This document shows, piece by piece, positions 15,691-23,542 of a stretch of DNA of 64,000 bases. The stretch's first letter is position 1. The number at the start of each line of letters is the position of its first letter. A program made the position numbers and the translations under genes. The notes below the pieces were generated by a model, which did not search any database, had not been told where the DNA came from, and saw only the letters and a program-made list of their open reading frames with translations. This DNA comes from Streptomyces sp. man185 (GTDB taxonomy: Bacteria; Actinomycetota; Actinomycetes; Streptomycetales; Streptomycetaceae): positions 1 to 64,000 of the forward strand of contig NTHE01000023.1 in NCBI GenBank assembly GCA_002551355.1, in the 5' to 3' direction.

Positions 15691-17154
15691 ATGAATTCAT
15701 GGGTCAATTCCGCGGAGATCCTGGGCAGCGATCTGCCCCTGGAGCTCTCCGGCACCGGCAACCGCCGGGCCCTGCTGATGGACGCGCTGCGCGAGGCCGT
15801 GCGCAGCGGGCGGCTCGCCCCCGGCACCCGGCTGCCGCCCTACCGTTCCCTCGCCGCCGACCTGGGCCTCGCCCGCAACACCGTCGCCGACGCGTACGCG
15901 GAGCTGGTCGCGGAAGGGTGGCTCGCCGCCCGCCAGGGTTCGGGGACGCGGGTCGCCGAGCGGGCCGTCCCGGTCACCCCCGTCCACCGGCCGCGCACCC
16001 CCGAGCGCGCCGCCCGCCCGGTCCATGACCTGGTCCAGGGGCAGCCGGACCCCTCGGTGTTCCCGCGCACCGCCTGGCTCGCCTCGGCGCGGCGGGCGCT
16101 CGCCGCCGCCCCCGACGACGCGTTCGGGCCCGGTGATCCGCACGGGCGGCCCGAGCTGCGGCGGGCCCTGGCCGGTTATCTGGCCCGGGTGCGCGGGGTG
16201 CGGGCCGCGCCGGAGCGCATCGTGCTCTGTTCGGGCGCCGCGCACGGGCTGCGGCTGCTCGCGGAGGTGGTGGGCGGACCGTGGGCGGCGGAGGAGTACG
16301 GGCTGCCCTTCCACCGCGAGCTGCTCGCCTCCCACGGGGTCGGCACCCGGCCGCTCGGCGTGGACGCGGACGGCGCCCGGGTCGACGGGCTCACCCGCCG
16401 CGACCGTGCCGTACTCCTCACGCCCGCCCACCAGTTCCCCACCGGCGGGCCGCTGCACCCCGCGCGGCGGGCGGCCGTCGTCGACTGGGCCCGGGCCACC
16501 GGAGGTCTCGTCGTCGAGGACGACTACGACGGGGAGTTCCGCTACGACCGGCAGCCCGTCGGTGCTGTTCAAGGGCTTGATCCCGAGCATGTGGTGCTGG
16601 TGGGGTCGGTGAGCAAGAGCCTCTCCCCCACCCTGCGGATCGGGTGGATGGTGCTGCCCCAGCGGCTCGTCGCCCCCGTCGTCGCGGCGAAGGGCGAGCG
16701 GGAGCAGTTCTCCAGCGCCACCGAGCAGTTGACGCTCGCGGACTTCGTCGAGTCGGGCGCGTACGACCGGCAGGTACGCCGGATGCGGCAGCGTCACCGC
16801 CGCCGCCGGGACCAGTTGGTGGCGGCCCTGGAGCGGCGGGCCCCCCACGTCCGGGTCACCGGGATCGCGGCCGGGCTGCACGCGGTGGTGGAACTGCCGC
16901 CCGGCACCGAGCGTTCGGCGGTGCGGGCGGCGGCCTGGCAGGGGCTGGCGGTGGAGGGCCTGGCCGACTATCTGCACCCGGGGGCGGCGGATGCCCGCCA
17001 TGCCGGTGGCGTGCGTCCGGCCGGTGCCTCCAGTGCCGCCGATGCCGCAGAGGTCCCCCACCGGGACGGACTGGTGGTGGGGTACGCGACGCCCGGCGAG
17101 GCCGGCTACCTGGAGGCGTTGGACGCCCTGTGCCGGGCCCTGCCGCCGGAGTGA
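15691..17154 (+). CDS. MocR/PdxR-type regulator (GntR wHTH fused to aminotransferase domain)
   Basis: The protein has 487 residues from the ATG at 15691; a GTG one codon earlier is an alternative. The N-terminal GntR winged helix is at about 25-95 (LMDALREAVRSGRLAPGTRLPPYRS, LARNTVADAYAELVAEGWL). It is fused to a fold-type I aminotransferase domain, with the PLP lysine in GSVSKSLSPTLRIGW and an upstream VEDDYDGEFRYD loop. MocR proteins bind PLP and activate or repress pdx or other genes; here the divergent AhpD-like gene is the obvious target. The last codons form the first unit of a tandem repeat that continues past the stop. Confidence 0.92.
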   Translation: MNSWVNSAEILGSDLPLELSGTGNRRALLMDALREAVRSGRLAPGTRLPPYRSLAADLGLARNTVADAYAELVAEGWLAARQGSGTRVAERAVPVTPVHRPRTPERAARPVHDLVQGQPDPSVFPRTAWLASARRALAAAPDDAFGPGDPHGRPELRRALAGYLARVRGVRAAPERIVLCSGAAHGLRLLAEVVGGPWAAEEYGLPFHRELLASHGVGTRPLGVDADGARVDGLTRRDRAVLLTPAHQFPTGGPLHPARRAAVVDWARATGGLVVEDDYDGEFRYDRQPVGAVQGLDPEHVVLVGSVSKSLSPTLRIGWMVLPQRLVAPVVAAKGEREQFSSATEQLTLADFVESGAYDRQVRRMRQRHRRRRDQLVAALERRAPHVRVTGIAAGLHAVVELPPGTERSAVRAAAWQGLAVEGLADYLHPGAADARHAGGVRPAGASSAADAAEVPHRDGLVVGYATPGEAGYLEALDALCRALPPE

Positions 17155-17267
17155 GCCGCGCGGGAGCCGCGAGGCCTGTGCCGGGTCCTGCCGCCGGGGT
17201 CAGGCGGCGGAAACCGTGAGGCCTCTGCCGGGCCCCGCCTCCGAGGTGAGCCGGCGGGAACCGCGAT
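17125..17267 (+). repeat. About 47-bp tandem repeat derived from the 3' end of the MocR gene
   Basis: Three units of 47-49 bp start at 17125, 17174 and 17221, and a fourth partial unit starts at 17268. Each begins GCC(C)TGTGCCGGG.CC.GCC and ends near GGGAGCCGCGAG. The first unit contains the last codons (LCRALPPE) and the stop; the others are degenerate copies downstream. Confidence 0.8.
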
Positions 17268-17304
17268 GCCTGTGCCGCTCGCTTCCGCCGGTCAGCCCCT
17301 GCGC

Positions 17305-18219
17305 CTACGCCCGCGCCTGCGTCTCCGCTGCCACCAGCAGCTCCGTGAGGTGGAGGCCGAAGCGCGCGTCGCAGGCGTGCGGCACCCCCGTGCGTACCGC
17401 TTCGGCCAGGGCGTCCACCGCACCCCGGAACGCGGTCTCCGCGCCGTCCCAGCCCGGGATCGACGCCGTACCGCGCTCGCCCCGGAACTCGATCTCGACG
17501 CCCGCCGCGCCGGGCGGGGCGCTCAGCCCGAGGGTGACCGTGCTGGACGCGCCGGAGGTGTGGCGCAGGATCAGGTGCGTGGTGTCGGCCGGTCCCCGGG
17601 CGGCGGTCAGGTGCTCGACGTCGCCCAGGACCGGGATGAGCACGGAGAGCGCGTGCGGTCCGACGTCCCACAGGCCGCCCTTCTCGCGCCGCCACGGGGA
17701 GTCCGCGTACTCGCTGGTGGAACCGGCCGCGTAGAGCGAGCCGAGCCACTGGGCGCGAGCCGTGAACCAGCCCTCCACCGCCGCCTGTTCGGCGATCCAC
17801 GCGGAGGTCTCGGGCGCGAAGCGCAGCGTGCAGAAGACGACCGAGGCCACCGACGCCTTCTCCGCCGCCCCGGCCACCGCACGGGCCCCGGCGACCGTCG
17901 TGGCCACCGGCTTGTCCATCAGCAGGTGGCAGCCCGCCTCCGCCGCCCGGACCGCGAGCGGGGCCTGGACGTCCGGCGGCAGCGCGAAGGCCACCGCGTC
18001 GCTCGCCTCCAGGAGCGCGTCGACTCCCTCCTCGCCGGAGTACGCGCGGGCGCCGTACGTGGCCGCGAGAGCCTCCGCCGCCTCGGTCCTGCGGCCCCAC
18101 ACCCCGCTCAGCTCGACGTCGGGGTGGGCGGCGAGCGCGGGGGCCTGGGTGTTGCGGGCCCAGGGGCCGGTGCCGAGGAGGCCGATACGCAGAGGAGGAG
18201 TGGTGTCCGCAGTCGTCAT
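17305..18219 (-). CDS. Gfo/Idh/MocA family oxidoreductase
   Basis: The 304-residue protein has an N-terminal Rossmann motif (RIGLLGTGPWARNTQAPAL), the strand-loop ELSGVWGRR and the family signature region LLMDKPVATTVAGARAVAGAA (the E/D-K-P catalytic lysine motif). The C-terminal alpha/beta domain includes GGLWDVGPHALSVLIPVLG, with its D-x-x-x-H active-site motif. It most likely oxidises or epimerises a sugar or inositol derivative with NAD(P). The ATG at 18217-18219 has no obvious ribosome site. Substrate and partners are unknown; the flanking genes are unrelated. Confidence 0.88.
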   Translation of the reverse strand: MTTADTTPPLRIGLLGTGPWARNTQAPALAAHPDVELSGVWGRRTEAAEALAATYGARAYSGEEGVDALLEASDAVAFALPPDVQAPLAVRAAEAGCHLLMDKPVATTVAGARAVAGAAEKASVASVVFCTLRFAPETSAWIAEQAAVEGWFTARAQWLGSLYAAGSTSEYADSPWRREKGGLWDVGPHALSVLIPVLGDVEHLTAARGPADTTHLILRHTSGASSTVTLGLSAPPGAAGVEIEFRGERGTASIPGWDGAETAFRGAVDALAEAVRTGVPHACDARFGLHLTELLVAAETQARA

Positions 18220-18466
18220 GCGTGCCAGTGTGCCGGGCGCGGCGGCCGGTCGGGCAGAGGGCCGGGGTTTCGTCCGCCCGCCCGGTCCGGCGGCGGAAGT
18301 CACCGGGCCCGAATGCGGTGGCGGGAAGCGGCCTTGTCCCGTTACGTTTTCGGAGCCGGCCGCGGGACTCCGGCGCGACTCCCGAGACGTGCCTATGAAG
18401 CGATGATTTCGTTGTTCGCGCCTCCATTCCCCGGCCGGCGTCTCTGTCTCCACCGGGGGGAAGTCC

Positions 18467-20050
18467 ATGAGCGCACCCGAGACCGCCCGAACGTCCGAAG
18501 CCGCCGCCGACACCGCCGCCGACCTCGTCGCCGCCGAGGACGTCCTTCTCTTCGTGAACGCCGCGATCACCGCGACCGGACAGCGCGAGTTCCGATCGGG
18601 CGCAGCGGACCAGCAGCTGTCCCTGGACTTCCTGCACACCTACGTACGGGTCAACTACCGCCGGGTGTACGCGGCTTCGCTCGCCCTGGACATCAACCAC
18701 CACAACGCGGCCCTCATCGTGCGGCGGCTGCTGGAGACGGCGGGCGAGGCGAGCGCCGAGGAGCGGCGCACCGAGGGCCGGCTCGTCGCCGCCCGGCTGG
18801 CGCTGCTGCCGCCGCCGCGCGTCTACCGGCTCTTCGGCGAGCTGCGCCGCGCCAAGGTCAACAACCGGCGGACCCGGGCGATCATGCGGGAGTGGCTCGC
18901 GGCCCGGCCGGATCTGGGCCATGACGCGGTGAAGTACCGGGCCGGGCTGAAGACCGTCGCCCGGCACGTCCATCTGCCCTGTCCCGAGAGGGTCGGACCG
19001 CTCGCCGAGGTCGGGGCGTTTCTGTTCCGGCCGGGTCGGCTGCCCCGTTACGAGCACGGGTTGCTCGACGCCTGGCGGCGCGCCCACTACGAGCAGGGGG
19101 CGGTGGCCGAGTTGCCGTTCACCGTCGCGGAGGGGTTCGCCGCCAAGCACGGGATGAAGCGCGAGGTGTTCCTGAAGCGGGCCGCCCCGCGGATGACCCG
19201 GCTGGAGCGGCTGCGGACCCAGGAGCAGCGGGTGGTGGGCGACCGGCGGCCGGACGTCGATCTGACCGTGATGCCGCTGACCCGGCTCGCGCTGTACGTG
19301 CTGTCGCTCGGCTTCGAGCAGCGCGGTGAGCGCCGGGCCGAGCTGACCGGCGCCCTGCGCGCTGCGGCCCGGCGGGCGGCGGGCGGGCACGCGGGGAGCT
19401 GGGGGCGGGTGCACGCGGTGCTGGACGACAGCTTCTCCTCGTCCGGTTCGGGGCAGAAGCGGCGGCGGCCGCTCGCCGTGGCGCTGGCCTGCCACTACCT
19501 GCTGGAGGCGCTCGCCGCGCCGGGCGCGTACCGGGGGCTGTGGACCTCGGGCGCGCGCGACGCGCTGCTCGTACGCCCGTGGGGGCCGACCCCGCTGGGC
19601 ATGCGGATCCTGGACGCGCTGGAGCCGGGTGCGGACGGCGCGGTCCCGGACCGGCTGGTGATCGTCTCGGACGGCTGGGACAACGCCCCGGCGGGCCTGG
19701 CGGGCGAGGTGCTGCGGGTGTGGCGGCGTCGGCTGGATCCGGCGCGGCGGACGGCCGTGGTACATGTCAACCCCGTATACGACGCGGACGGTTTCGATGT
19801 GCGGCGGCTGGCGGCGGGGGTGGCGACGGCCGGGATCCGGGATGCGGAGGATCTGCCCGCGCTGGTGGAGATCGCCCGGTTCGCGGAGGGGCGCACGGGG
19901 CTGGAGGAGCTGTACGCGTATCTGGACCGGCAGGTGGCCCGGTTCACCGGAGAAGGTGCCGGGGGAAGGGGTGGTTCCGTGAACCGGCCGGAGTCGGCAC
20001 CGAGGGCCGCCCGCACCGCGCGGGTGCCCGGAGAGGGCGTGACACCGTGA
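18467..20050 (+). CDS. TROVE/Ro60-like protein with C-terminal vWA domain
   Basis: The protein has 527 residues, with its ATG after a GGGGGGAAG ribosome site. The N-terminal ~300 residues are all-helical, with HEAT-like pairs reminiscent of the TROVE domain of Ro60/Rsr (NHHNAALIVRRLLETAG, VYRLFGELRRAKVNNRRTRAIM, LTRLALYVLSLGF). The C-terminal part is a vWA-like Rossmann domain. D320-D-S322-F-S324 satisfies the MIDAS D-x-S-x-S motif, and VIVSDGWDN (Asp402) supplies the distal acidic residue. TROVE-vWA rings bind Y-like or damaged RNAs. The gene overlaps the next by GTGA, so the two are translationally coupled. The TROVE assignment is by pattern and needs a profile search. Confidence 0.7.
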   Translation: MSAPETARTSEAAADTAADLVAAEDVLLFVNAAITATGQREFRSGAADQQLSLDFLHTYVRVNYRRVYAASLALDINHHNAALIVRRLLETAGEASAEERRTEGRLVAARLALLPPPRVYRLFGELRRAKVNNRRTRAIMREWLAARPDLGHDAVKYRAGLKTVARHVHLPCPERVGPLAEVGAFLFRPGRLPRYEHGLLDAWRRAHYEQGAVAELPFTVAEGFAAKHGMKREVFLKRAAPRMTRLERLRTQEQRVVGDRRPDVDLTVMPLTRLALYVLSLGFEQRGERRAELTGALRAAARRAAGGHAGSWGRVHAVLDDSFSSSGSGQKRRRPLAVALACHYLLEALAAPGAYRGLWTSGARDALLVRPWGPTPLGMRILDALEPGADGAVPDRLVIVSDGWDNAPAGLAGEVLRVWRRRLDPARRTAVVHVNPVYDADGFDVRRLAAGVATAGIRDAEDLPALVEIARFAEGRTGLEELYAYLDRQVARFTGEGAGGRGGSVNRPESAPRAARTARVPGEGVTP

Positions 20051-21189
20051 ACCGGCTGGAGCTGACCGGGCTCACCGCCGGGCCCGCGCAGGTGTGGGGC
20101 GGTGTCCGGCTCGTCCCGCTGCTCCGCGCGGCCCCGGTGGAGGGGTTGCGGCTGCACCGCGAGGTGTACGAGGGCCTCGGCGCGGGGATCGTCGAGCTCG
20201 GGCCCCGGGAGCGCTATCTCTCGTACATTCCGCACGGTCTGGTCGCCGACTGGTCGGGCGAGAACGGCCGGAGCCCGGAGGCGGGCGGCCGGCGGTCGGC
20301 CGCGTACGGGACCCAGTTCGGTGGGGGCGGCGGGCCCCGGGCCATTCCGCTGCCGCCGGTGCCGCACCATCGGATGGCCAAGCGGCGGCCCGGTGACCGG
20401 CTGCGGTTCCTGCCGCTGCACCTGGCGTTGGAGGGGTACCTCGCGCTGCACTTCGGCGGTCCGTCGACCGCCTGGGAGGAGTGGTCGCGCACGGCGCTGC
20501 GCGACGGGCTCTCGCCGCGCGCCGAGGACGCGTATCTCGGGCGGTCGGTGCGCGGGCTCGGGGAAGCGCTGCGGATCTTCGAGATCCACCCGGGCCAGTG
20601 CGGGGTGATGGTGTACGTCTCCGACGCGCTCGCCGCCGCCTTCGTCGTCCCGCACCCGGACGACTACCGCCTCCTGCACGCCTCGCTGGTGGAGGACCTC
20701 TACGGGGAGCTGGTGCACCAGTACGCGCTGTACGGGGCTCCGGTGGCCGAGGCCCCGGTGCGGATCGCGGACGGGGAGCACGTCCGGGATCTCGGCGAGC
20801 TGCGGGCGGCGGCGCGGGCGCAGGAGCGGGCGTGGGCCGAGGCGCACGACACCGTGTTCGCGCGGGAGCTGCTGGACACCTCGTACGCGTTCGACCAGGT
20901 GTACCGGATGAAGTGCTTCACCCTGTGGCGCTTCCTGCCGCCGTTCGTCCGGGACTCGGGCGGGCAGCACATCGGGGAGACGATCACCGACCACAAGGGG
21001 CGGGTCGCCTACCTCAAGACGTTCCGGCTGTCCGATGCCCAGATCCGCCGGGGCCATCTGCTGCGGACCGTGGCCGGGGCCGGCTGGGAGCTGGACCGGG
21101 CGGCCGCCGCGCTGGGGTCGAGCCGCCAGGAGCTGGTGCGCCGGATGCGGGCGGCGGGGTTCTCGGCACTGCTCAAGAGCAGTCTCTGA
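20047..21189 (+). CDS. Uncharacterised protein paired with the TROVE-vWA gene; C-terminal Fis-like HTH
   Basis: The protein has 380 residues. Its GTG start overlaps the previous stop (GTGA, 20047-20050). The N-terminal part (LTAGPAQVWGGVRLVPLLR, LHREVYEGLGAGIVELGPRE, HRMAKRRPGDRLRFLPLHL) is an alpha/beta domain that I recall named ARPP-2 (a domain associated with ADP-ribosyl-glycohydrolase/phosphatase loci); this name is from memory. The middle contains HPGQCGVMVYVSDALAAAF and FDQVYRMKCFTLWRFLPPF. The last ~35 residues (AGWELDRAAAALGSSRQELV, then RRMRAAGF) read like a Fis-type HTH. No catalytic motif is obvious. Co-translation with a TROVE-vWA protein suggests one RNA- or nucleotide-related complex. 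Confidence 0.65.
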   Translation: MNRLELTGLTAGPAQVWGGVRLVPLLRAAPVEGLRLHREVYEGLGAGIVELGPRERYLSYIPHGLVADWSGENGRSPEAGGRRSAAYGTQFGGGGGPRAIPLPPVPHHRMAKRRPGDRLRFLPLHLALEGYLALHFGGPSTAWEEWSRTALRDGLSPRAEDAYLGRSVRGLGEALRIFEIHPGQCGVMVYVSDALAAAFVVPHPDDYRLLHASLVEDLYGELVHQYALYGAPVAEAPVRIADGEHVRDLGELRAAARAQERAWAEAHDTVFARELLDTSYAFDQVYRMKCFTLWRFLPPFVRDSGGQHIGETITDHKGRVAYLKTFRLSDAQIRRGHLLRTVAGAGWELDRAAAALGSSRQELVRRMRAAGFSALLKSSL

Positions 21190-21222
21190 GCGGGCGCCGA
21201 GCAGGCGTCGAGCCTGCTTCGA

Positions 21223-21251
21223 GGGGGCCTCGGAGCTTCTCCGAGGCCCCC
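21223..21251 (+). terminator. Terminator of the TROVE-vWA unit
   Basis: GGGGGCCTCGGA (21223-21234) pairs with TCCGAGGCCCCC (21240-21251) around a 5-nt loop, 33 nt after the stop. It insulates glnII. Confidence 0.8.
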
Positions 21252-21281
21252 GGGTCGCCCGGAAAACCGCAGGAAACCTCG

Positions 21282-21319
21282 GTAACACGGGGTTCACATC
21301 CGGGCAATGGACGGGAAAT
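21282..21319 (+). promoter_or_regulatory. GlnR box array upstream of glnII
   Basis: Four half-sites with 6-bp spacers: GTAAC (21282-21286), TTCAC (21293-21297), GCAAT (21304-21308) and GAAAT (21315-21319). The spacing is identical to the glnA site, with weaker b1 and a2 elements. The array lies 56 nt before the glnII start. Confidence 0.8.
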
Positions 21320-21374
21320 CGCCTCTTGCCAAGCTGCGCTGCATAGACCGCTGCACCCGCAAAGGATGGCGTCC

Positions 21375-22409
21375 GTGACGTTCAAGGCTGAGTACATCTG
21401 GATCGACGGCACCGAGCCGACCGCCAAGCTTCGCTCCAAGACGAAGATCATGGACGGCGCGCCGTCGGGGGACGTGGCGGATCTGCCCATCTGGGGGTTC
21501 GACGGCTCCAGCACCAACCAGGCCGAGGGCCACGCGTCCGACCGGGTGCTGAAGCCCGTCTTCACCTGTCCGGACCCGATCCGCGGCGGTGAGGACATCC
21601 TCGTCCTGTGCGAGGTCTTCGACATCGACATGACGCCGCACGAGTCCAACACCCGTGCCGCGCTCCGTCCGGTCGCCGAGCAGTTCGCGGGCCAGGCCCC
21701 GATCTTCGGCATCGAGCAGGAGTACACCTTCTTCGACGGCCACCGGCCGCTCGGCTTCCCCGAGGGCGGCTTCCCGGCCGCGCAGGGCGGCTACTACTGC
21801 GGTGTCGGCTCGGACGAGATCTTCGGCCGCGAGATCGTGGAGAAGCACCTCGACAACTGCCTGGCGGCGGGGCTCGGGATCTCCGGCATCAACGCCGAGG
21901 TCATGCCCGGCCAGTGGGAGTTCCAGGTGGGCCCGCTGTCCCCGCTGGAGGTCTCCGACCAGCTGTGGGTGGCCCGTTGGCTGCTCTACCGCACCGCCGA
22001 GGACTTCGACGTCTCCGCGACGCTGGACCCGAAGCCGGTCAAGGGCGACTGGAACGGCGCGGGCGCGCACACCAACTTCTCGACCAGGGCGATGCGCGAG
22101 GGCTACGACGCGATCATCACCGCGTGCGAGTCGCTGGGCGAGGGTTCCAAGCCGCTGGACCACGTCAAGAACTACGGCGCGGGCATCGACGACCGGCTCA
22201 CCGGTCTGCACGAGACCGCCCCGTGGAACGAGTACAGCTACGGCGTCTCCGACCGCGGTGCCTCGGTCCGTATCCCGTGGCAGGTCGAGCAGGACCAGAA
22301 GGGCTACATCGAGGACCGTCGCCCGAACGCCAACGTCGACCCGTACGTCGTCACGCGGCTGATCGTCGACACCTGCTGCACCGCGCTGGAGAAGGCCGAC
22401 CAGGTCTGA
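21375..22409 (+). CDS. glnII: Glutamine synthetase type II (eukaryote-like)
   Basis: GlnII performs the same reaction as GlnA but belongs to the shorter type II class and is not adenylylated. The GTG at 21375 is chosen because AAAGGA at 21361-21366 is 8 nt upstream; the ATG at 21366 overlaps that ribosome site. The product of 344 residues matches the family length. Motifs: WGFDGSSTNQAEGHASD, VLCEVFDIDMTPHESNTR, the metal site FGIEQEYTFFD, GQWEFQVGP, KGDWNGAGAHTNFSTRAM (ATP site) and VSDRGASVRIPW. Regulation by GlnR is indicated by the upstream half-sites. Confidence 0.97.
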   Translation: MTFKAEYIWIDGTEPTAKLRSKTKIMDGAPSGDVADLPIWGFDGSSTNQAEGHASDRVLKPVFTCPDPIRGGEDILVLCEVFDIDMTPHESNTRAALRPVAEQFAGQAPIFGIEQEYTFFDGHRPLGFPEGGFPAAQGGYYCGVGSDEIFGREIVEKHLDNCLAAGLGISGINAEVMPGQWEFQVGPLSPLEVSDQLWVARWLLYRTAEDFDVSATLDPKPVKGDWNGAGAHTNFSTRAMREGYDAIITACESLGEGSKPLDHVKNYGAGIDDRLTGLHETAPWNEYSYGVSDRGASVRIPWQVEQDQKGYIEDRRPNANVDPYVVTRLIVDTCCTALEKADQV

Positions 22410-22423
22410 TCCCGACGCCGCGT

Positions 22424-22467
22424 ACGCAGGAGGGGCCCGCCGGAGCACCGGTGGGCCCCTCCTGCGT
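22424..22467 (+). terminator. glnII terminator
   Basis: A 20-bp stem with one G:U pair runs 22424-22443 against 22448-22467 with an AGCA loop, and starts 15 nt after the stop. Confidence 0.9.
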
Positions 22468-22769
22468 GGGCGCGGCGGGCCGGGCGTGAGGAACGTAACG
22501 CGAAGCGTCCGTATCGACGGGCGAGAGGACTCTGATGCATGGCCGCAATGTCTGCTTCAATGGACCACATGGCCAGCTTCCAGTACATCGCGTCGGGTCG
22601 CAGCGACCTCGAACCGTTCTGGCCTTCCCGTCAGCACCATGATTTCGACCGGGTGTGTTGCCGCGCGTGGAACGCGCAGGCCCACTAAAGCCGCTCACCC
22701 CGGCCTTCGGTCCGCGCGTACGACGTAAGTCCGTCCCTGACGACTCCTCGCGCGAAAGAGCTGACCCTC
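22468..22769. other. Intergenic region without recognisable gene
   Basis: These 302 bp separate the glnII terminator from the winged-helix gene. I see no coding frame with a ribosome site. A short GCGCGT/ACGCGC inverted repeat occurs around 22662-22676. The region presumably holds the promoter and leader of the next gene. Confidence 0.4.
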
Positions 22770-23429
22770 ATGGCGAACACTCGTACCTTCTCCGCCGCGT
22801 CCGCCGCCACCGCGGCGTCCCCGGCGCCCGCTGCGGCCCATCCCCCCGCCCGCTCCCTTCCCGCCCACCCGAACCGGCACCGGCTGCGCGCGGTCGACCG
22901 CGACGAGGTCGCGGCCCCGGCCGACGTGGCGGGCTTCCTCCCGCCCGGGGCCACCTGGCTGCCGGCCCCGCCGCACACTCTGCCCACCCTGCCCGGCCAG
23001 CCGCCGATGATCGGTTACCTGCTGCTCGTGCCGGCCGACCAGCAGCCCGCGCTCGCCGGGGCCGCCGCCTCCCCGCTCCGGCCGGGCGGATCGCCGTCGC
23101 CCCAGCGGCCGGCGCCCGAGGCGCCCGACGGCGAGGGGGCGTCGCACGCCGGTCCGGTCAGGATCGACGCCACCCGGCGTACGGCATCGGTCGACGGCGT
23201 CGCCCTCGACCTCACGTACCTGGAGTTCGAGCTGCTGGCCCATCTGGTGGCGCACCCGCACCGGGTGCACACCCGCGACCAGTTGGTGACGACGGTGTGG
23301 GGCTACGGGCATGTGGGCGACGGGCGCACCGTCGACGTCCATGTCGCCCGGCTGCGCCGCAAGCTCGGTGCGGAGTACCGGCGTTCGATCCAGACGGTCC
23401 GGCGGGTCGGGTACAAGTACACGCCCTGA
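22770..23429 (+). CDS. Orphan OmpR/PhoB-type winged-helix regulator
   Basis: The protein has 219 residues. The N-terminal ~125 residues are Ala/Pro-rich with no receiver domain (no Asp-pocket motif). One hydrophobic stretch (PPMIGYLLLVPADQQPAL) lies in this part. The C-terminal ~95 residues form a clear OmpR-type winged helix: the beta scaffold around RRTASVDGVALDLTYLEFELL, then RDQLVTTVWGYGHVGDGRTV and the recognition helix and wing DVHVARLRRKLG...VRRVGYKY. It is a DNA-binding protein lacking its phosphorylation module, so it is not part of a standard two-component pair. Targets are unknown. Confidence 0.85.
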   Translation: MANTRTFSAASAATAASPAPAAAHPPARSLPAHPNRHRLRAVDRDEVAAPADVAGFLPPGATWLPAPPHTLPTLPGQPPMIGYLLLVPADQQPALAGAAASPLRPGGSPSPQRPAPEAPDGEGASHAGPVRIDATRRTASVDGVALDLTYLEFELLAHLVAHPHRVHTRDQLVTTVWGYGHVGDGRTVDVHVARLRRKLGAEYRRSIQTVRRVGYKYTP

Positions 23430-23436
23430 CCGGCCG

Positions 23437-23500
23437 GTTCCCCGCAGCGGACGTCCGGCGGCCCGGGCGTTCCCCACAGCGCACGTCCGGCGGCCCCGGA
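23437..23500 (+). repeat. 32-bp tandem duplication
   Basis: Two adjacent 32-bp copies (23437-23468 and 23469-23500) each start GTTCCCC.CAGCG and contain ACGTCCGGCGGCCC, with four mismatches. They follow the winged-helix gene and run into its terminator. Confidence 0.8.
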
Positions 23501-23531
23501 CCACGGTTCCTCCTCACCGTGGTCCGGGGCC
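23492..23531. terminator. Bidirectional terminator between winged-helix and MMPL genes
   Basis: GGCCCCGGACCACGGT (23492-23507) pairs perfectly with its complement at 23516-23531, with an 8-nt loop. It serves the convergent genes on both sides. Confidence 0.85.
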
Positions 23532-23542
23532 GCCCGGGTGTC

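Noticed and set aside
16856..19765. 969-codon minus-strand frame across three genes
   Set aside because: It crosses the MocR gene, the Gfo/Idh gene and the TROVE-vWA gene, and has low-complexity Arg/Pro content.
21366..21374. ATG at 21366 as the glnII start
   Set aside because: It overlaps the AAAGGA ribosome site; the GTG at 21375 has proper spacing and matches the usual GlnII N-terminus.
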